64,000 nt of DNA. It comes from Paulownia fortunei. Taxonomy: Eukaryota > Streptophyta > Magnoliopsida > Lamiales > Paulowniaceae. The notes below the pieces were generated by a model that searched no databases, had not been told where the DNA came from, and was given only the letters and a program-made list of their open reading frames with translations. The position numbers were made by a program, and so were the translations under genes. The stretch lies in the NCBI GenBank assembly GCA_019321725.1, contig CM033118.1, positions 17,820,071 to 17,884,070 of the forward strand. Direction: 5' to 3'. Positions 14,096 to 25,200 of this stretch are shown piece by piece (within the stretch, counting starts at the first letter, position 1; each line of letters opens with the position of its first letter).

Positions 14096-16315
14096 TGTTG
14101 GGTTCGCTGTAATCGCAAGGGTATACGCAGTGGAAAATTAAAATTTTTATCAAACATAAATTTAACCCCTTTGATTCGAAAGCGATTTTAACGATCGCGC
14201 TTATTCAAGTGAATATATAAATAAATATAAAATCGGATTATACCTTTCGTGCACTCCGCTTGTTGTAGGGAATGAAGCAATCAATTGCTTATCCTGGACT
14301 ATCAGAACTCGCAGGGATCCAAGTGTCTCCCCTCTATCAGGTCCACGATACGGAAAGCAACATCAATCAAAAGGATTCGCTAGTATCCTTTTAATTGTTT
14401 ACTAATCTAGAAGCGGAGTATATTTTCAAGAACAATAAAGATTGATTCTTTAAGTTCTTGAAACAATAATATGAAGAAAATAACAAGAAACTGATTTTCT
14501 TTTTCTTTCTTTTCTTTTCTTGAAGAGTAAAAATAGAAGATTTTAAACAAAATATTTTTGCTCAAATTTTTGAATTGAATTATGTAATTTTCATCCCTCA
14601 TATATATAGAGCTGAAAATTTTAATCATTTTCCAACTTTTGGAAAGTTTTTCTATTTTGAACTACTTCAAAACCTTATCTTGGAAGGATTCCAAATCTTT
14701 CAAAAACTCTTTTTTTTTTCACTCTTCTATTGTATGTGGACTAATTTGAAACTACATTAATCATCAAAATTGTCTACATACATTGTTGATATTAATTTGA
14801 ACTCTTCAAATAATATCAAGATAGATATATATCATATATATATACTATAATTATATTTATACATAAATTAAATTTTAGTGGCCTATTTTATCCTATAAAA
14901 TTGGTCACTATATTTATTTATCTATAAATATGTTAATTAAATAAATCATATTTATTTAATTTATTCTCTTCATACTTTAGTGGGTTTCTTAAGTGATCCA
15001 CATTTATTTTGGGTTTGGACTCAAAAATCCCCAAATCAATTCAATTGATTCAATCCCAATTTAATCAATCCAATTGTTTAATTTAATTTACTCCAATTGG
15101 ACTTCCTAATCAAATTAGGTCCAATTAAATAATTCAATTACTTAATTGAATAATTTAATTTAATTATTAAATTAAATATAACCCTTAATTAATTAATTGA
15201 TCAATATTAATTAATTAATTTCCAACCATTGGATAAAATCTAAAATTAAAAAATATTACTTTCCATAAAGATGTGTGACCCTATTAGATTCACTACTAAA
15301 CTAGTAGTGGGTTTGCAACTTATGAATAACAATTATTCCAATTAATTAATCCAATTAATTAATCCGCTTGGAATCAACTCCTTAATTTCAAGAACCTCAC
15401 TATCCATGAAAACACCTAGCAAGTAATCATGGCAAACTAATCTTATGTGAAATAGCGAGTAAACCTATTTCAGTTGCGAGTACCATACACGTACGGTCCT
15501 TTCGACAGCTAATCTCCTGATTGAATTTAAGGCATGGATTATAAGTCGAAACCCTAAATGATTCAATTGCTGTGATCCCATTTCAAGTTCCAATGATTCT
15601 TGATGAATCACAATTCATTCTACCTTGATCAAGGTCTTTGAATCACGAACTATGAAAACATATGAGATTCCCTTGTTTAAAAAGACAAGTGTCGAATTCT
15701 ATATTGGCCACTGACAAACCTCCATGCACACCAGTGCAACACCCAACATACCCCCTTTGTGATTGTCAAGCAATCAGAAGATATATCAAAGTGCTGCAGG
15801 ATGCACACAAGGCTACCATCGTGCCTCAAGTTTGAGGATTAGTCGTGTACTATCGCAACACAGAAATTCTTATTTTGACGGGCAAAGCCTCCAACTAAGA
15901 ATTTCTTGCGGGCCATATTCGGTGTACTTGTTCTCTAACAAGCACCCACATATATGCACTTACGTCTCTACGCTAATGCCAATGGAATGTGACATCCTCG
16001 TCTCACGAGCATGCATTATATGTACGGGTCTTACTGAGCTATTTGATGTCCCATTTCAAAAAACTCTCGACTCGGAACTTATTTAAAACCAAAGCCTTAG
16101 AGGCATGTTCCATGATCACCATCATATGCGCGATCATGCCCCGTAGCTAAATTTGGTCTAATAACTTTATTTAATGTGCAGAAATAAAAAATGCAAGACA
16201 TAAGATAAAGAAAATGTCTTTTTATTAATATGATTCCCAATAAGATTGTCTTTACAAAAGCAAAAGAGTATAATACACCCAATCTAATTGAGGCGTTGGG
16301 CATCCTACTCTAACA
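14096..16315. mobile_element. Solo LTR (2,220 bp) with 5-bp target duplication
   Basis: The element starts TGTTGGG and ends TCTAACA, giving the TG...CA ends and short inverted termini of an LTR. It is flanked by an exact direct repeat GCCAG at 14091-14095 and 16316-16320. There is no second LTR, primer-binding site or polyprotein, so it is a solo LTR left by recombination. It sits in the 3' flank of the truncated SUO copy. The equivalent flank of the intact copy lacks it, so insertion came after the duplication. Superfamily not determined. Confidence 0.85.
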
Positions 16316-16790
16316 GCCAGTACTTACTGGAAATTAAGGTCATTGTTGGTTAATGTAAATGTTTCATTTTGTCTTATGCCTCAATAGGAGAAATGGGATT
16401 ATCAAGTTTTCTGATAACAGTTGCCTCTATTGACTGCTGATATTATCTTTACATTGTGTAAATGGAAATGTTTGGGGATGATGAGTTGGATACTTGGGAA
16501 AGCTTTGCAGAAATGCCACCTGCATGGCACATTTACTTGCTTGTTGTAGCTATTGCTCGACTCATGTTGTTCTTCATCAAATTCATGAGACAATCTGTTG
16601 CTAGTTGTAGTTTCTAAATATTTATCAATATTTCCATTTTCCCATTGCAATCCTGGATTAGGGTGAAGTTGTTCAAGTGGAAATTGATTTTTATGACTGT
16701 CAATTGTATTGTACTTTTAGGTTTCTCTTTTGCCCTTTGATTTTTCTCAGACCTCATCTCTTAGCATGTGTAAATTGTTGGATCATATGC

Positions 16791-18429
16791 GATAAATATT
16801 ATCATTTTACTTTATGACATCATATACAAATCTAACGGCATTTAGATCTACTTAGACACTACAAAAAGGGGTATCAATGAAATTTTCCCGGATTTTGAAA
16901 TTGAAGCTATGCTCCATTAGGGATGGCTAAGTTGAGGACATATGACATGTTTGCTATCAAAACATGAAAGTTCTTTTTGATTTTCTGAAATTGTATTAGC
17001 CAATATCAATTCATTTACTTTAGTTTTTGGTAGAACATTGTTCATCTATCAGTAGGATTTTGTTGGGATAGTAGTAATACACAAATGAGAAATGGGTTGG
17101 ATATTAATAGTAAGATGACCAATGATTTGTGCAGATCCTCTATTATAATTGATATTATGTCTTATATTATAACATTATCAATACTGACATTCTTTTATGA
17201 GATAATGCACAACATTAATTTACTCCGTTGTGAAAAATTATTTATCTAAAGTTCAAAACTAATTGCAACCCATTATTTTAATATTTTTATAAGAAATAAA
17301 AAAAACTCTAATAATTCATTGTCACCTAACATTTATTATGTAATAGATGTAAAAATTATATTAAACAAAAAAAAATATGGAGAAACCATATTGCAAGGAC
17401 AATATTAATAATATTTTGCTCCAATCCACCCCAATCCCTTTTAATATAATTGAGCAACCCATTATTCTCTGTCCTCATAATTAAACGATGGCCGCAAATG
17501 CAAAGTTTTAGTAAACAGAGCAACAACATTGTTTTATGCTAACTTTTCTAAGCACCTCATGTGCATCAGTTTGCCACAGAAAACTATAGAACCCAAATTT
17601 TATAAAGTATTGAAGCACCAAGAGACAACCTTAATCCTGCGTAGTAGTACGACGTTGGATAATTTTATCCTCCCTGCCTCTTCGCCCACTTAGATATTAT
17701 CTATGTGGATTTAAAGTTATTGAACTTTATAATGTTATCACGTCAAACTCTCACAAATACATTTGAATATCACAAAAAATTTATGCGCACGTTCTATTTT
17801 TATTTTCAAAGGAATTTTTATTATTTTTTTTACTATTTAACAACTTTGAAAATGCATTTGTTGTATATATTTTTATATATATTTTTATTTTTAAAATTTA
17901 TTTTCAAACCTATTAATATTTTACATCTTTCATAAATTTAATAAAACTCATTTTCAAATACACTTATATTTTACATCTTATCATAAAAAAATACGATAAT
18001 AAATATTTTTTTCAAACTTATATAGTTAATATAAAAATATATTTAACTTTTATACAGTAACCCACTAAAAATATTTTCAACTCTAAAATTTTTTAAAATA
18101 TGATGATAATTTTGAAAATGAAATCAAACTACACGTATATTACATTCAATTCATTCTTAAAAAGAATAAAATTAAAAAAAAAAAACGTGCCACATCACAT
18201 CCCAATGGCCTATCTGGCATAAATGTTGTCTACCTAAACTACCCCTCAAAGCAAACACTACAGGTAATCTTATCATGACCCTGCACATTGAAGACACCAA
18301 TGCCAACCAAAGAACTTTCAGTTTAGACAAAAACTACCAAGTCAAATCAGAGCAGTCAACTCACTGCCCTTTTCAGTGTAGTCACCTTCTGCGATATCTC
18401 ACCGAATCGCAGTGCATCGGGGGTGAGAT
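16791..18429. other. Intergenic, upstream of the SUO-like gene
   Basis: AT-rich spacer between the duplicated block and the leader of the intact SUO-like gene. No coding region is supported. The distal promoter of the downstream gene presumably lies in the last kilobase. Confidence 0.5.
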
Positions 18430-19212
18430 TATTATTATATCCCCCTGCCCTGTCTGCCCGATCTGCCCGCTTCCACTCGCTCGACTCAACTCAAGTACAA
18501 CGCTTTTCCTTTTGCCGTCTGGCGAGTCCTCACGACATCGTTTTCGCTTTTCCTCTCTCTCTCTCTCTCTCTCTATGCGTACAGCCTTCCCGTCTCTATA
18601 TCTCGCCGCTTTCTCTCTCTACAGTCTCTCGTTTCCTCTCTCTGAGTCGAAAACATTCCGCAGGTTTCTCTCTCTTCCTCCTTTCGTTCTGTACGCACAC
18701 GCGCTTGTATACACACACGTGTGGTTGTATATGTGTATTTGTACGTATGTACACACATATTTTTAATGTGTGATGCTTGTTCTCGTTTTGCAATTCCTTT
18801 TTTGGTAATTGTTTAATTGATGTGGTTTAATTTTTCGATCTGAAGGTTTTGAACTCGAATTTGATAAGGTTTTTGGATCCGAAAAATGAAGCCCTAGAAA
18901 TGAAATAAAGCAGGATAAATAAGGGTTTCTGTGGAATTGGAGCGATCTAGGGTTTTTTTCGGTGGTCGAATTGGGAAATTCGGGGTTTTTGTTTTTCCGG
19001 CTAATGGATGAGTTGTCAGGGTTTTCAATAAGTTATCTTAGAGTTTTTGGAGATTAGAACGGTTGAGGGAAATGAGATAAATATGAGGGATGGGAGTTGC
19101 GTTTTTCTGATGAAGGTGGACGTTTGGGGGGGAATTGGAAGGGTTTGATGCTTGAAGTTGGGGTATTGCGTGGTATGAAAATTGGGGAAAATGCAAAAAA
19201 CCATAATTTATT
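18430..19212 (+). promoter_or_regulatory. Probable core promoter/5' leader of SUO-like gene with (CT)n tract
   Basis: A pyrimidine-rich stretch with an uninterrupted CT repeat at 18,553-18,574, and more CTCTCT blocks to about 18,690, precedes the start codon by 0.6 kb. Such Y-patches mark core promoters and leaders of plant genes. From about 18,870 onward the leader is also conserved in the truncated duplicate. The transcription start was not determined. Confidence 0.45.
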
Positions 19213-19250
19213 ATGCATGGGAGGGTTCAGCGGGACAGCGAGAGCTGTAG
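19191..19250 (+). promoter_or_regulatory. Upstream ORF overlapping the SUO start codon
   Basis: An ATG 22 bases before the main start opens a 19-codon frame that ends in TAG at 19,248-19,250, inside exon 1 and out of frame with the main protein. It reads MQKTIIYYAWEGS at its start. The truncated duplicate keeps the same arrangement (MQKNNHYYAWEGS, then a stop). Such an overlapping uORF could lower translation of the main frame; that effect is inference. Confidence 0.5.
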
Positions 19251-22200
19251 GAGTTTAAGGAGGAGTAGTAGTCAGCACATGTGGTCAGTCCTACCATCGG
19301 CGTCTACCAACAAAACTGTAGCTGTCGCTGGTGATAATCATTCTCATCTGTCTTCTTCTATCACAACCTCCACCACTGGTGATTCGTTCTTCAAGGTATT
19401 GACTTGGTGGGTTTTTCTATTTTTCCTTTCCAGTAGATTCATGTCTGTTTCTTTTTCCCTTAATGTATCTATCTCTTTTGTCTTTGCTCTATTGGGAGGT
19501 TGAATTGTCTTTAGTGTTTCGGTGTTGGTGATGAAATGACAAAATGTTACCTTGTTTGCTGATGATATCTGCTTGTTTGTATTGAGGGGATGATTACTAA
19601 TCAAGGGATTTTTACTTGTCAGCATGGAGTTTTTCAATTTTTTTTGGAGTGGAATGTATATGTTTTAAGTTTGAAGTGGCTAAACTGTACCTGCTGCATC
19701 ATGGTTTTGGTTTCTCTGTCTACATGGGGGAAGCTAAAATGAGCTAACTATTTTCATAAAAAATTGACTCCTGACATACTAGTGAGTCAAAGTGGTCGTT
19801 GCTGTTCTATTTGTATATGTGAATGCAAGTGGACTCGATTCTGATGGAATTAATCGCTCTATGTTGGTGGATGTATTTGTGTAAATCAGTAGAGTTGGCT
19901 TATCATTTTTTTTTTTTTTTTTGGGGTGGGGTGGGGTGGGGTGTTGGAAAAAGTCAAGTTGGCTATCTTTTACTGCAACTACTGGAGGCAAATTAGAAAT
20001 TTTGCTAATTCAGTTTAAAAAAGGATTCTTGTGTTTAGCTTGTTTTCCCATTATGTATGTTTGAAAATATACATGGACATGCACAACATTGGATATGGAT
20101 TCCTATTCAGTGGCTTTTGCATGCTTCTCAGTTGCAATTGGTATACGAATTGGTTCAAATGAAAAAATAGTCTAAACAGGGTCATTCTCCTGCTGGGTAA
20201 TTCAAATCACCTTCACCAATGAAGAGGTACATTTATTCTATTTTAAAAACAACTGCTTCATTTTCCTAGTTATTTAGAGTGTAAAATAGTGTGTCGCTAT
20301 TATAACCTCCGTCGGATTAGTATGACACTTCATCCAAATATTTAATGCACTTGAAAACTGGGGAATAGAATATCGTTGCACTTAATTTAGATTGAGGCAA
20401 GATAAGAGTTATGGTAGGTGCACACAACCTTGTTAAAGCTTTTGGAGGAATATTTTTGGGTCCATTAATACCCCTACTGATATTTGCAGATTTAATATTT
20501 ATGTCAAATTTTGAATTAATCATATATGTCAATATTTTTCTTTGAGTAGTAATTCATGGAAGTTCATTTTGTCCTAATGCTCTATTTCGTCTCTAAATGT
20601 ACCACAGGCTTAGTGTGTTCATAGGGACGAGAGTTGGGTCCACATTTTTTGGCAAGTAATAATGATTATAGCAATGATATGCATCTGTCCAGAAATATTT
20701 CAATGTTAACAACTATTTGATAATTTTTTGTGTAGTAAAGGCAGTGGTGTAAATACATATCATAGTTGTCAACCTGCCTTTGATTCTTCTTTTTTTATAA
20801 AGTATGGGAATGGTTGAGGCAATAATAGACAATTGTCCAAGTACAATGTTATTACCTTGTTTTTGGCACTACTGTTTCATGTACAGTAGCGGCTGAGGTA
20901 ATTATGACGTTTGTCTCATAAAATGTAATTGTATACACGTCTTTGGTAGTAATTTCTCCTGTATAGTAACGTCTGAGGCAATTATATACATTTTCCCAAA
21001 TCAATTTTGCTGTCATCATGTCGTGACACTTTATGTAGGAACAGTTGAGGCAATGGTATACATGTGCTCAAAACAAAGCTATTGTTAACATGTTTTTGAC
21101 ACTAGTTTTTTTATGTTTAGGAATGGGTATCTCTGCTTATATACATCCATCCAAAACTACACTATTGTCTAGGTGTCTTTGATGCTATCTTTGTTTACAA
21201 TAGAAGGTTTGGCGTTAATTTCAACAATTATTTTATATATAATTAATTAAGATTTTATTGAGATTCCTTCTTGTGTCACTGCTGAACTGTTTTATTAGAG
21301 TATCAACCTAGTTGATGATGTCCACACTTTTTTTTATGAGTAGTAAATGCAGGGGTATAATATGCATATATCCAAAATAAAAGTCAGGCCAATAATTTCT
21401 TTGTGAGCTGTAACAGCAGGAGTGATAATTTGCATTTGCCCAAAAAAGGAGCGCATTAACTGATCAAAAGATTTCATGCACCAGAAAGAAAATAATAGAC
21501 TCCGTTTCATCTTATTGTGTGCCCATTCTAGAGACACTATTTTCTCCCTCTATCTTTCTGCAACTTCATCAATTCCGAAGGTCTGTCTTTTCTTTATGTA
21601 TATACATACTTACTTATATATTACTTCTCAATTGCAAGTACAGACTTGTCTGAATAACAGTGTCATACCCAAAAAAACTGGTAAGAAATTAAGAAATCCT
21701 GTTGGCCATTATTATTGGCATTAAGGCTGTAGCTATCTCTTCCTTTGTACCATCGAAACTTTTTTATTAGAAAATTTGACTATATAATTTTTTACAGCCT
21801 TTGTTTGGCAGAATGAGCACTTCTTTTTTAGTCTTCCCTCCCATGTAGGGTTTTCCATGTCATTTTGGCTTACGTTCTTTCAACCTAGGATGTAACTTGT
21901 TCTTTGGTGCACTTATTTCTTTGAGATTAAAATTTTTCTGTCTTGCAGGACGGTCGCAAAATCAGTGTTGGCAGTTGTGCTCTTTTCAAACCACCAAAGG
22001 ATTCTCCACCTTTCATTGGTTTAATTCGTTGGTTGGCATTGAACAAAGAGAATAATTTGCAGCTAGGTGTGAACTGGCTTTATCGATCATCTGAATTAAA
22101 GCTTGGCAAAGGCACTCTGGTGGACAGTGCACCGAACGAGATCTTCTATTCCTTTCACAAGGACGAAATTCCTGCTGCATCTCTACTCCATCCATGTAAA

Positions 22201-25200
22201 GTTGCATTTCTTCCTAGAGGTGTAGAACTTCCCACCGGGACATCCTCTTTTGTTTGTCGACGTGCCTATGACATTGCAAACAAGTGTTTACGGTGGCTAA
22301 CAGATCAAGATTACATTAATGTTAGTTGTCGTAGTCAGCAAAGTTTTTTCCTTTTTTTCTTTTCTGCTTTCCCACTAAATATGGATGGAGGTGGGGTGGG
22401 GGGAGTATGGTAAGACGGTGGCGAAATGTTAAACCTTTTATTGTTTGGAAACTGATTATTACTGTGCTTACCTCTTTGATACTCATATGAACTACATGGT
22501 TTCCCAGGAGCAGCAACAAGAAGTAGATCAGCTTTTATACAAAACTAAGACAGAAATGCATGCAACGTTGCAGCCTGGTGGTCGTTCTCCAAAGCAAGCT
22601 AATGGTCCAACTTCAACCTCACAACTGAAACCAGCTTCTGATAGTGGTCAAAATAGTGGGACTTGTTTTCCTTCTCAAGCCAAGGGAAAGAAGAGGGAAA
22701 GAGGTGATAATGGTGCCGATCCTGTCAAACGAGAACGTTCTTTAAGGACTGATGATGGTGATTCTGTTCAGTGCAAAACCGAAAGTAATTTAAAGTATGA
22801 GATTGCACGAATAACAGAAAAAGGTGGAGTTGTGGATTTAGAAGGGGTTGAGAAACTTGTCCAGTTGATGCAGCCAGATAGAATGGAGAGAAAATTGGAT
22901 TTGGTAAGCCGTTCCATGCTTGCCAGTGTAATGGCTTCCACCGATAAGGTTGATTGCCTCAATCAGTTCGTGCAGCTCAGGGGTTTGCCTGTACTGGATG
23001 AATGGCTGCAGGATATTCATAAAGGGAAAATTGGTGATGGTAATAATCTAAAGGATGGTGATAAATCTGTGGAGGAATTTCTTTTGGTTTTACTTCGTGC
23101 ACTGGATAAACTTCCAGTTAATCTTCATGCCCTTCAAATGTGCAACATTGGCAGGTCTGTGAATCATTTAAGATCACATAAAAATGTAGAAATTCAGAGA
23201 AAGGCACGAACTTTAGTTGACACATGGAAGAAACGTGTTGAAGCTGAAATGATTAGTATTGATGCAAAGTCTGGTTCAACCCAAGCTGTATCTGCGTGGC
23301 CTTCCAAATCACGCCTTCCAGAGGCTTCTCATGGTGGGAGCAGAACTCCTAGTGGGTCTGATGTTGCCGTGAAAAGCTCGATTACTCAGAATTCTGCAGC
23401 AAAAACTACATCAGTTAGGTCTTCCCATGGGGAAAATAGCATAAAGTATGCAACCTCATCTCCTGCGCCTGTGAAACCAGCTTCATCACTTGCATCTGGA
23501 AAGGAGAGCCAACCTAGAACTTCTGTGGGAGGCACTGCTGATGCCCCTCAAATTAGGGAGGACAGGAGTAGTAGTTCTAATCAGTCTCATAGTTGTGGTC
23601 AGTCTTTCTCAGCAAAGGAGGATGTGAAGAGTTCCACTTCAGGTTCAATTACTGTTAATAAGATATCAAGCAGTAGTACTCGTAATCGAAAAATTAGTGG
23701 TTTTCCAGGAATATCAGCAACTGGAAGTCAGAAAGAAACCAGTTCTAGCAGAAGTGCTTCAGCACACAAAAGTACTGCTTTAGAGAAGTTGTCTCACTCT
23801 GCATTAACTAGCGAAAGGGTTGTTGAGGGACCCATCAGTGAAGGAAGCAGTCATAAGCTAATTGTTAAGATACCAAACCGGGTAAGAAGTCCTGCACAAG
23901 GTGTCAGTGGAGGATCTCTAGAAGATTCTACCTTTATGAGCAGCCGAGCTTCTTCTCCTGTGCTTTTGAACAAACACGAGCAGTCTGATCATGCTTCAAA
24001 GGACAAGAGCGATACATATCGGTGTAATGTTGCGTCAGACATGAACTCATGGCAAAACAATGATCCAAAAGATATATTGACTGGGTCAGAGGGTGCTGGG
24101 TCACCTGCAGTTCTTCCTGATGAAGAGCAAAGCATGACCACTGAAGACTCCAAGAGAATAATTGAAGGCCCTCCAACAAATCAATTGAAGGCAATAAAGT
24201 TGCATGCTTCTTCTTTCAGCCCCATGAATGCTTTAATTGAGAGCTGTGTTAAATATTCGGAAGCAACTTCATCATTGTCACTTGAAGATGATGTTGGAAT
24301 GAACTTACTTGCTAGTGTGGCTGCCGGAGAAATGTCCAGATCTGATGTGGTTTCTCCTACTGATTCTACTGAAAGAAGTATCCCTGAAGTTGAGGAAGTT
24401 TGCACTGGTGATGAGGCAAAATCTAAGTCTTCCCCTGAAGATTACTCTGCAGGAGTGCAGAATCAGTTTCACAATGATGCTGAATGTGATGGCAAGAAAC
24501 AGGCTGTTTTAGATGGGTGTTCATGGTCCGATGATGGGTTACATTCGTCAAATCATGCGCTACTTGAGTTTTCTGGTGACAGAAAATGTGCTCCAACCCA
24601 TTCTTCTGAAGATATACCAGCTGGAGAGGGCACTAAAGAATTTGGCTCTTCCACCACGGATTTGAGAAGCAATGCTGACCCTAAGCGGGAGATTAGTGAG
24701 AAGTCAAATGAAAAGACAGTAACCACTTCTTCGGCACTTCCCATCTCTATAGAGAAGGTAAGAGATGGTGAATCAAATGAAGGAATTCATGAGGAAAAGG
24801 CCACTTCCAGTAATGTTATTGCTGATAATATTTCAAACTGTAGAAGTGGTGCAATTGATGTCATGGTGACTGAGGAAAAGGACAGTGCTGATCATTTGAG
24901 CATTGATGAGTGTAAGCAAATGGTTTTAGTTGCGGGATCAAAGCCATTGGATGAAGGTGACTGCAACAAGTTTGTGAATGAAGGATTGAACCAAACAACC
25001 AATTCACAGCAGAAACTGACTGATGCAATTGTTGAGTCTGAATTTGCAGAAAGAGCTAATAATGAAAAGCTGCAGCCAAATGAATTTGGCCAGAAATCAG
25101 TGTCAGAAGCTGGTAATGCAGTCAAAGTAGGAGAACTCGATGACAGGGATCCTAAGAGCTGCATGAGCAAGTCTGAAAGACTGAACTTTGATAAGGAAAT

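Larger units (their letters stand above)
9660..16790 (+). repeat. Diverged direct partial duplicate of the SUO locus (block copy)
   Basis: After removing the 2.2-kb solo LTR, this block aligns in order and orientation with about 18,870-29,300. Shared landmarks include the leader just before the start codon, exon 1, the end of exon 3, the sequence after the stop, ATGACTGATGTTATGGCTTG (about 12,257 here, about 27,797 there), the GTTTGRAGCC segment (13,370 and 28,388), and TGATGCAACAT further on. A roughly 6.3-kb segment from intron 1 to late exon 3 is missing here. Because introns and flanks are shared, this is a DNA-level duplication, not a retrocopy. The outer limits are approximate. Confidence 0.8.

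Noticed and set aside
15763..16086. 107-codon plus-strand open frame
   Set aside because: It lies wholly within the solo LTR and resembles no protein; LTRs of this kind often hold chance frames.
18275..18773. Plus-strand frames of 163 and 116 codons before SUO
   Set aside because: They are Ser/Leu-rich translations of the CT-rich leader and run out of frame with the SUO start.
20540..21470. Intron-1 array as a CRISPR-like array
   Set aside because: Units are diverged, there are no constant direct repeats with unique spacers, and the window is a plant nuclear genome.
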